This document shows, in pieces, positions 1 to 10,481 of a stretch of 64,000 nucleotides of DNA. The translations under genes and the position numbers were made by a program. Every line of letters starts with the position of its first letter. Positions within the stretch are counted from its first letter, which is position 1. The notes beneath the pieces are model-generated. The model was not told the origin of the DNA and searched no databases. It saw only the letters and a list, made by a program, of their open reading frames with translations. This DNA is from Lutraria lutraria. Taxonomy: Eukaryota > Mollusca > Bivalvia > Venerida > Mactridae. Location: the NCBI GenBank assembly GCA_964023205.1, contig OZ026835.1, positions 24,937,817 to 25,001,816 on the forward strand, given 5' to 3'.

Positions 1-225
1 CCATGTGTCCGACTTACATACATATGTAACCGTCTATATAATTGATATTAAAACAAATTGTTACTTTAACACACGCGCTGCTTATGGAATTCACAGTAAG
101 ATACCTACGTACCATATGCACATTGCCGCCAACGACAACAACCCAACACGCAATGATAACACTATACAGCAGCCTTGATTGGTACATAGTGCAACATATC
201 AAACTAAAGTTATACGGCTGGTTTC

Positions 226-244
226 GTTACAGTAACCCCACGTG
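226..244. promoter_or_regulatory. Dyad GTTAC-A-GTAAC and E-box CACGTG (copy in unit 1)
   Basis: A perfect 5-bp dyad with a one-base centre (226-236) is followed by CACGTG at 239-244. A second CACGTG lies at 551-556 near the TATA-like tract. Both recur in most monomers. Binding by bHLH-type factors is conjecture. Confidence 0.25.
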
Positions 245-405
245 AAATGCGATTAACAATCGCTATTATTGCAGAAATGAATATTAATTAATGCAAAACG
301 TACACAATGCGCTGTTTCTATTTCATTTAAATTGCAAGAAACAAACGCCAAGCGATTGCGGAACTGTTTGAAGCCTGCATAACACTAACGAATGAAAAAA
401 GAAAG

Positions 406-414
406 AAAAAAAAA
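406..414 (-). terminator. Oligo-T run after the tRNA-like body (unit 1)
   Basis: Nine A on the plus strand, read as T9 on the minus strand, start directly after the tRNA-like 3' end. More T-rich sequence follows. Runs of four or more T terminate Pol III. The tract length varies between monomers (16 uninterrupted at 31151-31166, broken as AAATAAAAATAAAG at 27.67 kb). Confidence 0.65.
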
Positions 415-505
415 GATCCGTGGCCGGCCTCGAACCCTCCACAAAAAGTCTGTCTGTCTCGAAAGCTTTCACTGTCCGACGCTTTACCGACTGCGCCATA
501 GCGGC
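415..505 (-). ncRNA. tRNA-like Pol III unit, copy 1 (class A)
   Basis: Type copy. The A box TGGCGCAGTCGG (minus strand of 487-498) matches the TRGYNNARNGG pattern. The B box GGTTCGAGGCC (426-436) matches GGTTCGANNCC except for its context. D-stem GCGC/GCGT pairs, and four of five T-stem pairs form. Acceptor pairing is poor (about three of seven, one of them a wobble). The central region holds the palindrome GAAAGCTTTC and no convincing anticodon stem. The body is about 91 nt against 72-76 for a tRNA. An internal T5 (443-447) lies between the boxes and could cause early termination. It is best read as tRNA-derived, SINE-head-like or a Pol III small RNA gene. Transcription is not shown. Confidence 0.6.
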
Positions 506-529
506 ACACTGTCTGACGAGAATCGGAAC

Positions 530-537
530 ATATATAT
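530..537 (-). promoter_or_regulatory. TATA-like tract upstream of the tRNA-like body (unit 1)
   Basis: ATATATAT lies 25-32 bp upstream of the minus-strand 5' end at 505, where TBP/TFIIIB-binding TATA elements sit in many Pol III genes. It is retained in nearly all monomers. Copies near 31.28 and 34.83 kb read ACATATAT. Confidence 0.5.
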
Positions 538-869
538 CAAGATTTTTGTGCACGTGTTCGGTTGAGTGGTTTCATATTACTGTAAACTTGGCAAGTTTTA
601 CGATATCAGAAATTACTGTAAGAGACAAACATAATATATGACAAAAACATCCATTTCCCTTGGTGTCCTTGATGCTCGGTGGGTGCGTTTCCTATACGTA
701 ATTGGGTTACTTCCCTTTGACGATGATGCACGTTTATGCGTGTTCGTTACCTTCAGGGTGTGATAAAAATGAGCGCATATTACCAAATATAAATCGACTC
801 GACTGAATGCAATCTAAGAATGTGAAAACGAAGGAATGACATTTCAATAAAGTGGTCTTCTTACACATA

Positions 870-901
870 CCCATGCTTATATAGTTCCTACCTAGCATGG
901 G
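870..901. repeat. CCCATGC/GCATGGG inverted repeat (unit 1)
   Basis: A perfect 7-bp stem with an 18-nt loop containing TTATATAG. It recurs in most monomers. The copy near 42.29 kb reads CCCAAGC, which breaks one arm. Function unknown. Confidence 0.5.
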
Positions 902-1117
902 GCGTAGTGGGTGTTTGACACAAGACGGCCCCCAAATCAGTGGGACAGTTCTCTCCGCATATGCTTACTTACATTCTTAATTTGTTAAGTTCGCAAATAT
1001 ATGAAACACAATTTCAACGCGGTGCCTGGTCTCCCTCATTCAATTTGGAATTGTTCTGCGATTAATCGGTTCCACTATTCTCAGACTGATAGTTTTTAAA
1101 TAAATGCAATTCGGTAA

Positions 1118-1141
1118 TGCAAGTACATCAATGTACATGCA
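1118..1141. repeat. TGCA-A-GTACAT-CA-ATGTAC-A-TGCA hairpin (unit 1/2 boundary)
   Basis: Ten pairs with one A-A mismatch around a 2-nt centre. Present in nearly all monomers. In the copy near 59.09 kb the whole hairpin is missing, with a single TGCA left, as expected from deletion between the flanking TGCA repeats. Confidence 0.6.
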
Positions 1142-1189
1142 CCAACATACTATTATACTTACTCACCTAATTATATGTATACTAATTCA

Positions 1190-2378
1190 CCATGTGTCCG
1201 ACTTACATACATATGTAACCGTCTATATAATTGATATTAAAACAAATTGTTACTTTAACACACGCGCTGCTTGTGGAATTCACAGTAAGATACCTACGTA
1301 CCATATGCACATTGCCGCCAACGACAACAACCCAACACGCAATGATAACACTATACAGCAGCCTTGATTGGTACATAGTGCAACATATCAAACTAAAGCC
1401 ATACGGCTGGTTTCGTTACAGTAACCCCACGTGAAATGCGATTAACAATCGCTATTATTGCAGAAATGAATATTAATTAATGCAAAACGTACACAATGCG
1501 CTGTTTCTATTTCATTTAAATTGCAAGAAACAAACGCCAAGCGATTGCGGAACTGTTTGAAGCCTGCATAACACTAACGAATGAAAAAAGAAAGAAAAAA
1601 AAAGATCCGTGGCCGGCCTCGAACCCGCCACAAAAAGTCTGTCTGTCTCGAAAGCTTTCAATGTCCGACGCTTTACCGACTGCGCCATAGCGGCACACTG
1701 TCTGACGAGAATCGGAACATATATATCAAGATTTTTGTGCACGTGTTCGGTTGAGTGGTTTCATATTACTGTAAACTTGGCAAGTTTTACGATATCAGAA
1801 ATTACTGTAAGAGACAAACATAATATATGACAAAAACATCCATTTCCCTTGGTGTCCTTGATGCTCGGTGGGTGCGTTTCCTATACGTAATTGGGTTACT
1901 TCCCTTTGACGATGATGCACGTTTATGCGTGTTCGTTACCTTCAGGGTGTGATAAAAATGAGCGCATATTACCAAATATAAATCGACTCGACTGAATGCA
2001 ATCTAAGAATGTGAAAACGAAGGAATGACATTTCAATAAAGTCGTCTTCTTACACATACCCATGCTTATATAGTTCCTACCTAGCATGGGGCGTAGTGGG
2101 TGTTTGACACAAGACGGCCCCCAAATCAGTGGGACAGTTCTCTCCGCATATGCTTACTTACATTCTTAATTTGTTAAGTTCGCAAATATATGAAACACAA
2201 TTTCAACGCGGTGCCTGGTCTCCCTCATTCAATTTGGAAATGTTCTGCGATTAATCCGTTCCACTATTCTCAGACCGATAGTTTTTAAATAAATGCAATT
2301 CGGTAATGCAAGTACATCAATGTACATGCACCAACATACTATTATACTTACTCACCTAATTATATGTATACTGATTCA
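1190..2378. repeat. Representative 1189-bp monomer (arbitrary phase, class B)
   Basis: Reference copy for describing the unit. In plus-strand order it holds a GTTAC-A-GTAAC dyad followed by CACGTG, an A-rich tract, the minus-strand tRNA-like body at 1604-1694, a TATATATA tract, a second CACGTG, a CAATAAAG motif, a CCCATGC/GCATGGG inverted repeat, and a GTACAT-CA-ATGTAC hairpin. No protein-coding function is supported: frames are short, present on both strands at once, and interrupted by indels in divergent copies. Confidence 0.9.
1604..1694 (-). ncRNA. tRNA-like Pol III unit, copy 2 (class B)
   Basis: Class B: CGCC beside the B box and TTCAATG in the central region, against CTCC and TTCACTG in class A. 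Boxes intact. Confidence 0.6.
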
Positions 2379-2792
2379 CCATGTGTCCGACTTACATACA
2401 TATGTAACCGTCTATATAATTGATATTAAAACAAATTGTTACTTTAACACACGCGCTGCTTATGGAATTCACAGTAAGATACCTACGTACCATATGCACA
2501 TTGCCGCCAACGACAACAACCCAACACGCAATGATAACACTATACAGCAGCCTTGATTGGTACATAGTGCAACATATCAAACTAAAGTTATACGGCTGGT
2601 TTCGTTACAGTAACCCCACGTGAAATGCGATTAACAATCGCTATTATTGCAGAAATGAATATTAATTAATGCAAAACGTACACAATGCGCTGTTTCTATT
2701 TCATTTAAATTGCAAGAAACAAACGCCAAGCGATTGCGGAACTGTTTGAAGCCTGCATAACACTAACGAATGAAAAAAGAAAGAAAAAAAAA

Positions 2793-2883
2793 GATCCGTG
2801 GCCGGCCTCGAACCCTCCACAAAAAGTCTGTCTGTCTCGAAAGCTTTCACTGTCCGACGCTTTACCGACTGCGCCATAGCGGC
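2793..2883 (-). ncRNA. tRNA-like Pol III unit, copy 3 (class A)
   Basis: Same class and boxes as copy 1. Confidence 0.6.
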
Positions 2884-3981
2884 ACACTGTCTGACGAGAA
2901 TCGGAACATATATATCAAGATTTTTGTGCACGTGTTCGGTTGAGTGGTTTCATATTACTGTAAACTTGGCAAGTTTTACGATATCAGAAATTACTGTAAG
3001 AGACAAACATAATATATGACAAAAACATCCATTTCCCTTGGTGTCCTTGATGCTCGGTGGGTGCGTTTCCTATACGTAATTGGGTTACTTCCCTTTGACG
3101 ATGATGCACGTTTATGCGTGTTCGTTACCTTCAGGGTGTGATAAAAATGAGCGCATATTACCAAATATAAATCGACTCGACTGAATGCAATCTAAGAATG
3201 TGAAAACGAAGGAATGACATTTCAATAAAGTCGTCTTCTTACACATACCCATGCTTATATAGTTCCTACCTAGCATGGGGCGTAGTGGGTGTTTGACACA
3301 AGACGGCCCCCAAATCAGTGGGACAGTTCTCTCCGCATATGCTTACTTACATTCTTAATTTGTTAAGTTCGCAAATATATGAAACACAATTTCAACGCGG
3401 TGCCTGGTCTCCCTCATTCAATTTGGAATTGTTCTGCGATTAATCGGTTCCACTATTCTCAGACTGATAGTTTTTAAATAAATGCAATTCGGTAATGCAA
3501 GTACATCAATGTACATGCACCAACATACTATTATACTTACTCACCTAATTATATGTATACTAATTCACCATGTGTCCGACTTACATACATATGTAACCGT
3601 CTATATAATTGATATTAAAACAAATTGTTACTTTAACACACGCGCTGCTTGTGGAATTCACAGTAAGATACCTACGTACCATATGCACATTGCCGCCAAC
3701 GACAACAACCCAACACGCAATGATAACACTATACAGCAGCCTTGATTGGTACATAGTGCAACATATCAAACTAAAGCCATACGGCTGGTTTCGTTACAGT
3801 AACCCCACGTGAAATGCGATTAACAATCGCTATTATTGCAGAAATGAATATTAATTAATGCAAAACGTACACAATGCGCTGTTTCTATTTCATTTAAATT
3901 GCAAGAAACAAACGCCAAGCGATTGCGGAACTGTTTGAAGCCTGCATAACACTAACGAATGAAAAAAGAAAGAAAAAAAAA

Positions 3982-4072
3982 GATCCGTGGCCGGCCTCGA
4001 ACCCGCCACAAAAAGTCTGTCTGTCTCGAAAGCTTTCAATGTCCGACGCTTTACCGACTGCGCCATAGCGGC
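3982..4072 (-). ncRNA. tRNA-like Pol III unit, copy 4 (class B)
   Basis: Same class and boxes as copy 2. Confidence 0.6.
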
Positions 4073-5170
4073 ACACTGTCTGACGAGAATCGGAACATAT
4101 ATATCAAGATTTTTGTGCACGTGTTCGGTTGAGTGGTTTCATATTACTGTAAACTTGGCAAGTTTTACGATATCAGAAATTACTGTAAGAGACAAACATA
4201 ATATATGACAAAAACATCCATTTCCCTTGGTGTCCTTGATGCTCGGTGGGTGCGTTTCCTATACGTAATTGGGTTATTTCCCTTTGTCGATGAAGCACGT
4301 TTATGCGTGTTCGTTACCTTCAGGGTGTGATAAAAATGAGCGCATATTACCAAATATAAATCGACTCGACTGAATGCAATCTAAGAATGTGAAAACGAAG
4401 GAATGACATTTCAATAAAGTCGTCTTCTTACACATACCCATGCTTATATAGTTCCTACCTAGCATGGGGCGTAGTGGGTGTTTGACACAAGACGGCCCCC
4501 AAATCAGTGGGACAGTTCTCTCCGCATATGCTTACTTACATTCTTAATTTGTTAAGTTCGCAAATATATGAAACACAATTTCAACGCGGTGCCTGGTCTC
4601 CCTCATTCAATTTGGAATTGTTCTGCGATTAATCGGTTCCACTATTCTCAGACTGATAGTTTTTAAATAAATGCAATTCGGTAATGCAAGTACATCAATG
4701 TACATGCACCAACATACTATTATACTTACTCACCTAATTATATGTATACTGATTCACCATGTGTCCGACATACATACATATGTAACCGTCTATATAATTG
4801 ATATTAAAACAAATTGTTACTTTAACACACGCGCTGCTTATGGAATTCACAGTAAGATACCTACGTACCATATGCACATTGCCGCCAACGACAACAACCA
4901 AACACGCAATGATAACACTATACAGCAGCCTTGATTGGTACATAGTGCAACATATCAAACTAAAGCCATACGGCTGGTTTCGTTACAGTAACCCCACGTG
5001 AAATGCGATTAACAATCGCTATTATTGCAGAAATGAATATTAATTAATGCAAAACGTACACAATGCGCTGTTTCTATTTCATTTAAATTGCAAGAAACAA
5101 ACGCCAAGCGATTGCGGAACTGTTTGAAGCCTGCATAACACTAACGAATGAATAAAGAAAGAAAAAAAAA

Positions 5171-5261
5171 GATCCGTGGCCGGCCTCGAACCCGCCACAA
5201 AAAGTCTGTCTGTCTCGAAAGCTTTCAATGTCCGACGCTTTTCCGACTGCGCCATAGCGGC
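5171..5261 (-). ncRNA. tRNA-like Pol III unit, copy 5 (class C)
   Basis: Body as class B, but the A-rich flank reads GAATAAAGAAAG. One substitution next to the A box gives CTTTTCCGAC. Confidence 0.58.
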
Positions 5262-6359
5262 ACACTGTCTGACGAGAATCGGAACATATATATCAAGATT
5301 TTTGTGCACGTGTTCGGTTGAGTGGTTTCATATTACTGTAAATTTGGCAAGTTTTATGATATCAGAAATTAATGTAAGAGACAAACATAATATATGACAA
5401 AAACATCCATTTCCCTTGGTGTCCTTGATGCTCGGTGGGTGCGTTTCCTATACGTAATTGGGTTACTTCCCTTTGTCGATGATGCACGTTTATGCGTGTT
5501 CGTTACCTTCAGGGTGTGATAAAAATGAGCGCATATTACCAAATATAAATCGACTCGACTGAATGCAATCTAAGAATGTGAAAACGAAGGAATGACATTT
5601 CAATAAAGTCGTCTTCTTACACATACCCATGCTTATATAGTTCCTACCTAGCATGGGGCGTAGTGGGTGTTTGACACAAGACGGCCCCCAAATCAGTGGG
5701 ACAGTTCTCTCCGCATATGCTTACTTACATTCTTAATTTGTTAAGTTCGCAAATATATGAAACACAATTTCAACGCGGTGCCTGGTCTCCCTCATTCAAT
5801 TTGGAAATGTTCTGCGATTAATCCGTTCCACTATTCTCAGACCGATAGTTTTTAAATAAATGCAATTCGGTAATGCAAGTACATCAATGTACATGCACCA
5901 ACATACTATTATACTTACTCACCTAATTATATGTATACTGATTCACCATGTGTCCGACTTACATACATATGTAACCGTCTATATAATTGATATTAAAACA
6001 AATTGTTACTTTAACACACGCGCTGCTTATGGAATTCACAGTAAGATACCTACGTACCATATGCACATTGCCGCCAACGACAACAACCCAACACGCAATG
6101 ATAACACTATACAGCAGCCTTGATTGGTACATAGTGCAACATATCAAACTAAAGTTATACGGCTGGTTTCGTTACAGTAACCCCACGTGAAATGCGATTA
6201 AGAATCGCTATTATTGCAGAAATGAATATTAATTAATGCAAAACGTACACAATGCGCTGTTTCTATTTCATTTAAATTGCAAGAAACAAACGCCAAGCGA
6301 TTGCGGAACTGTTTGAAGCCTGCATAACACTAACGAATGAAAAAAGAAAGAAAAAAAAA

Positions 6360-6450
6360 GATCCGTGGCCGGCCTCGAACCCTCCACAAAAAGTCTGTCT
6401 GTCTCGAAAGCTTTCACTGTCCGACGCTTTACCGACTGCGCCATAGCGGC
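6360..6450 (-). ncRNA. tRNA-like Pol III unit, copy 6 (class A)
   Basis: Class A, last intact unit before TE1. Confidence 0.6.
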
Positions 6451-7147
6451 ACACTGTCTGACGAGAATCGGAACATATATATCAAGATTTTTGTGCACGT
6501 GTTCGGTTGAGTGGTTTCATATTACTGTAAACTTGGCAAGTTTTACGATATCAGAAATTACTGTAAGAGACAAACATAATATATGACAAAAACATCCATT
6601 TCCCTTGGTGTCCTTGATGCTCGGTGGGTGCGTTTCCTATACGTAATTGGGTTACTTCCCTTTGACGATGATGCACGTTTATGCGTGTTCGTTACCTTCA
6701 GGGTGTGATAAAAATGAGCGCATATTACCAAATATAAATCGACTCGACTGAATGCAATCTAAGAATGTGAAAACGAAGGAATGACATTTCAATAAAGTCG
6801 TCTTCTTACACATACCCATGCTTATATAGTTCCTACCTAGCATGGGGCGTAGTGGGTGTTTGACACAAGACGGCCCCCAAATCAGTGGGACAGTTCTCTC
6901 CGCATATGCTTACTTACATTCTTAATTTGTTAAGTTCGCAAATATATGAAACACAATTTCAACGCGGTGCCTGGTCTCCCTCATTCAATTTGGAATTGTT
7001 CTGCGATTAATCGGTTCCACTATTCTCAGACTGATAGTTTTTAAATAAATGCAATTCGGTAATGCAAGTACATCAATGTACATGCACCAACATACTATTA
7101 TACTTACTCACCTAATTATATGTATACTAATTCACCATGTGTCCGAC

Positions 7148-7150
7148 TTA
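7148..7150. other. TE1 left target-site duplication (TTA)
   Basis: Matches the TTA at 10639-10641. Removing the element and one TTA restores an 1189-bp monomer. Confidence 0.9.
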
Positions 7151-7305
7151 TAGGCTATGGGCTACTGGGCGAAACCCTCCCCCCCCGGAGGCATTTTTGT
7201 AGACACCATTTTTTTGAAAGCCCAATGCCTGCTGATCATTTTTCCAGTGTCTACAATCTGGGCGTTGGGGCGTTTGTGAACTACAGCATGCTAATTACCG
7301 TTACC
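7151..7305 (+). repeat. TE1 left terminal inverted repeat
   Basis: Contains a C8 run followed by GGAGGCATTTTT, then CCAGTGTCTAC and GTTGGGGC, ending in ACCGTTACC. Imperfect partner of 10482-10638. Confidence 0.8.
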
Positions 7306-8179
7306 TAAAAATACGTTTGACAATAATTTTATTTTGTTAGAAGTCTTATTCTAGATATTTTCAATAATTCATCAATTTGAACAATTCCTTTGACCATAAT
7401 AAGTTAGCAACGGCTTTACTTGTCGATCAACTGCATGTTTTTCACTTTATTGCACTATATATGCTCTGTAATTTACGTTACCCTGCGTTACCCTAAAATG
7501 ACAAGGAAATGACAGTTGTATATGTTAAATCAACACAAAAGTAGTTGTAAACAATGTTTCATTTTCATATTAGGCAAATACTACCACATGTTCATGTTTT
7601 TCTTTCATTGAAAGCTTGTTTATGTCTTCATTTTGCGTAAAATACGTTACATATAAAAGTATAAGTGTTACATGGAAATCATTTATATTACTGTGATCAC
7701 ATGCTATGATCAAATAGGTATACAGTGATAGGTAATCATGATGCATTCATTAATACCCATAACTGGAAAACATTTCTAGTTACAAATGTTGTAAAGTTTG
7801 ACTGGGATAATAGTAATTTACGTTACATAACGTTACCTTTATCACGATAAGTACTTAACACGCTTTACAATGCATAAAACATTGATTTGATATACAAAAT
7901 GTTTATACTTGATTACTGGCAATACGTACATGTAAATTAACATTCCAACTTTTTTAATTCATCACTGATTGTGTTTTACGTTACATGGTTTTATTTGTGT
8001 TACGTTTGAAATTATTCATAAACGAGTAACAACATTTCTATGAAACTGTTATAAAATCATCATCGAATGTATTCTAAGAATATGTATCTATGAAACAATC
8101 AAATTTACAATGACAGCGACAGTGCAATAAACATTGTGCCATTGACACACATAAACACGTGTGTGTCATTTACGTTACC
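7297..8179 (+). repeat. TE1 left subterminal CGTTAC(C) motif cluster
   Basis: CGTTAC or CGTTACC occurs at about 7297-7305, 7474-7482, 7485-7493, 7643-7650, 7819-7826, 7829-7837, 7977-7984 and 8171-8179, mostly as TACGTTAC. The inverse GGTAACG occurs near the right end at 10136, 10482 and 10501. Inverted subterminal clusters of this kind are typical transposase-binding sites. Confidence 0.6.
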
Positions 8180-8195
8180 ATTTGTTACATGATTA

Positions 8196-8222
8196 TTTAT
8201 ATTTATATATATATATATATAA
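8196..8222. repeat. AT-rich (TA)n tract
   Basis: TATATATATATATATATA next to TTTATATTTA, a simple repeat about 65 bp from the ribozyme motif. Confidence 0.8.
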
Positions 8223-8286
8223 AATGTTAAAAAAATATATCCGAGTCAAGCAAATTAATAATGAAAAATAACTAACATTCCATAGG

Positions 8287-8349
8287 TATTATTATATATT
8301 TCATTCGTCAACCGGTTTCGTCATTTGACTCATCAGGGCATTAATAATA
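8287..8349 (-). ncRNA. Hammerhead ribozyme motif (type I layout)
   Basis: Minus strand. The core CTGATGA (8336-8330) is followed by a 3-bp stem GTC/GAC with loop AAAT (8329-8320), then GAAA (8319-8316), the self-complementary ACCGGT (8316-8311) as a minimal helix III, and a T (8310) that would be the cleavage residue. Outer arms TATTATTA (8349-8342) and TAATAATA (8294-8287) pair over 8 bp to form distal helix I. All universally conserved core residues are present. Very short, palindromic helix III is known from hammerheads of Penelope-like retroelements and retrozymes, which act as dimers. A nested fragment of such an element inside TE1 is a reasonable guess. Cleavage is untested. Confidence 0.75.
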
Positions 8350-8587
8350 AACATAACACACTATTGAACATACCAGACGGGATCTGCAGGGAGTAAGTAA
8401 GCTCATGTCCATACCACTTAAAGCGTTCAGAACACAACCATTGCTTTGATACTTGTCATACCTCAGTTTATTGATGTCTTTTTTTAATGACCAAACAACA
8501 CACATACAAATGTCTCAATGGCACTGTAAAGTTCATCCGAACAAACATGCGTGGTAAATTGGCTAATATTGTCATGTAATCTTCATT

Positions 8588-8608
8588 TATAGGAGCAAAG
8601 CTCCTATA
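8588..8608. repeat. Perfect 9-bp inverted repeat TATAGGAGC-AAA-GCTCCTATA
   Basis: A 9-bp stem with a 3-nt loop. It may be the end of a nested repeat, but no partner end was found. Confidence 0.5.
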
Positions 8609-9009
8609 GCTATACATTACTTTTTCTAATTACAATTACGTGACGCATATACATCCGCTTTGAAAAATAGTATGAGTATACATTGCAGACTTTGCAGTTT
8701 TGATAAAAGTTGGAGATATATGCAGGATTCTGTTTGTTTCCTCCGTTTCATCATTAACTGTTGAGGTAACGATATTCACTACATATTGAAAATAGTTTCA
8801 TTCAGTAAAGTAGCACTGGAACACTATATTGTCTCTGATATTAGTGAGATTGCCTATTGACACATGATAGCTTTTCCTTGGTAATTGTGGTTAATTGGTC
8901 AAATGATGTACATCTGTACAGACTATACATACTTGACATTCAAATTTTAATTCAAAATGATGATAACACAGGCCTTTAAATGGTTTAACGATGGTTTTGT
9001 CTAACACAT
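8609..9009. other. TE1 interior, nothing recognised
   Basis: A+T-rich with stops in all frames. Presumably part of the transposon body downstream of the decayed gene. Confidence 0.5.
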
Positions 9010-9643
9010 TTAAACTTTGCTCCAGACTGTAATCTCAGTGCTTTGAATCTCAGTTAGTGTGACTGTGAAGCCATCACTATAAGACTGCTCAAAGATTAGC
9101 TTTATTGACTGTGTCTTATTGTTGTCATTAGATATGAAGCCCATCCGATTTCATGGAGTTATTGCTTTTTTTTACCTGAGAGCAAGAACGTTGGAGCTGC
9201 CAAACGTCATCGGCACTCATCTGATTTAATAGACTGTTTGTTGTAAGTGTCTGATATAAAGTCTACACGAGACGTTTTAGGCAACTGAAAAGAAATCGCC
9301 TCAGCCACTTGCTCGAATGTGTCTGGAACTGCTATAAGACTCTGCAGTTACCCAATTAGGCGTTACCATTAACAACATAGGATGCGCCTTCTGTAGAATG
9401 GCTAGTTGTTGGTTCTATTGGTGATTCAATATAAGGCACTCGACCTAGAAGAAATGACCAGGTAAGCTTCAGGTCTATGTCATGTTGAACTGACAGGAGC
9501 ATAAGCAGGCCAAATGCGTTACGTTCTGCTCGTATATGAGTTATTAAATTATGCTGAAATACTCTGTGTGAAAGGTTGTGTTTCTTCAAATCTTGGCCGG
9601 GGTAATTGACCCTTCGATAAGGGCTTGTGCTCCTATAGAGCAT
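9010..9643 (-). pseudogene. Decayed coding remnant of a TE-associated protein
   Basis: Three successive minus-strand reading segments in different frames. The first (9643-9356, 95 codons) includes AERNAFGLLMLLSVQHDIDL. The second (about 9329-9210) includes VPDTFEQVAEAISFQLPK, VDFISDTYNKQSIKSDECR and then a stop. The third (9147-9010) includes FISNDNNKTQSIKLIFEQSY and ends in a stop. The order and character (FG.LL.L....DIDL, then DTF..VA, then VDF..D.Y...SIK, then N..NKTQ.I) resemble a family of uncharacterised invertebrate proteins that I recall as common in mobile-element contexts; I do not know its name. Frameshifts and stops mean it is broken, unless undetected introns account for the frame changes. 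Confidence 0.5.
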
Positions 9644-10481
9644 GGTTTTAGTGTTTCCCAGACGTCACTTTGTCAAGAGAACCACTGGCACAATTCCGGA
9701 TTTTATCATAAGTTCCCCCAGACCACTGTCGTTCATTACTTTACCTAGATGTATCGAAGATGGAGCATACGTGTTTGAAATACACCCGTTCTCATTATGA
9801 CATTAGTGAATTTGTTCCGGAAACTGCCAAACCAATGAGTACGATTTCATGGCCACTGCTAGGTCACAGGTTACAATTGTATAATCATTGAAAAAAGAAA
9901 CATATCTGTAAATTACTATGAAATTGATAGACTAAATTAAATATTTATTTGATTAATGAAATTATTTATTTATTGACAATTGATTGCTTTGATTTGATTG
10001 ATTGATATGAAATTTTTATAATGAAATGTTTTTTTTTTAAATTTATGCCTAAATGCCACTTTAGATTTTATAATGTCTGATGCAAAAAATATCAAGGTTT
10101 AGTTATACATGCACTTATGTTCATAGTTATATTTTGGTAACGCATGCGGTTAATAATATACACGTATTTTCTGCATTATTGTGACCTTTTTTTCACCTTG
10201 TCAACATATAATACAATAGAGTACCATTTACTCATTAGATAGTGTTCTGCTCGATCCAGAAACAGTAAGTATATGATGATAATCGAATATTTTAGAGTAT
10301 ATGTGACCTTATTTCAGTGATATAATATTGGTAATGTAAATTATACCACATTTGATGATGAGTTTAACATTTTTACACTCTTGTTTACATTCTCTGTGCT
10401 TATAATCATAATTACAAAGCCTTTAACACAAATTATTTTGATCTCTTTGCGGTATTGTGTTAACTTTAAAATTTCAATTAT
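9644..10481. other. TE1 interior, A+T-rich, nothing recognised
   Basis: Highly A+T-rich from about 9.88 to 10.45 kb (e.g. TTATTTGATTAATG). No frame above 60 codons. A possible upstream part of the decayed gene (9644-9720, minus) contains MIKSGIVPVVLLTK followed by a stop. Confidence 0.5.

Larger units (their letters stand above)
1..7150. repeat. Satellite array block 1 (1189-bp monomer, ~6 copies)
   Basis: Head-to-tail repeats with a period of exactly 1189 bp: equivalent positions fall at 415, 1604, 2793, 3982, 5171 and 6360. Copies differ by only scattered substitutions. Diagnostic changes define classes in the order A, B, A, B, C, A. For example, class A has CTTATGGAATTC and CTCCAC where class B has CTTGTGGAATTC and CGCCAC. 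No open frame exceeds about 90 codons. The block stops inside a monomer at 7150, where TE1 is inserted. The repeat family is not one I recognise. Confidence 0.97.

Noticed and set aside
221..238. CENP-B box in the monomer
   Set aside because: TTTCGTTACAGTAACCCC shares only the TTCG part and lacks the CGGG half of the CENP-B consensus.
415..505. Functional tRNA gene
   Set aside because: Acceptor stem pairs at only about three of seven positions, there is no proper anticodon stem, and the body is ~91 nt with an internal T5.
323..553. Recurring small ORFs (60-89 codons) in every monomer, on both strands
   Set aside because: They recur only because the DNA recurs. Overlapping frames on opposite strands are equally open, frames break with indels in divergent copies, and one of them simply translates the tRNA-like body.
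1..7150. CRISPR array or bacterial repeat
   Set aside because: A 1189-bp unit with no short repeat/spacer alternation, in intron-bearing eukaryotic-type sequence.
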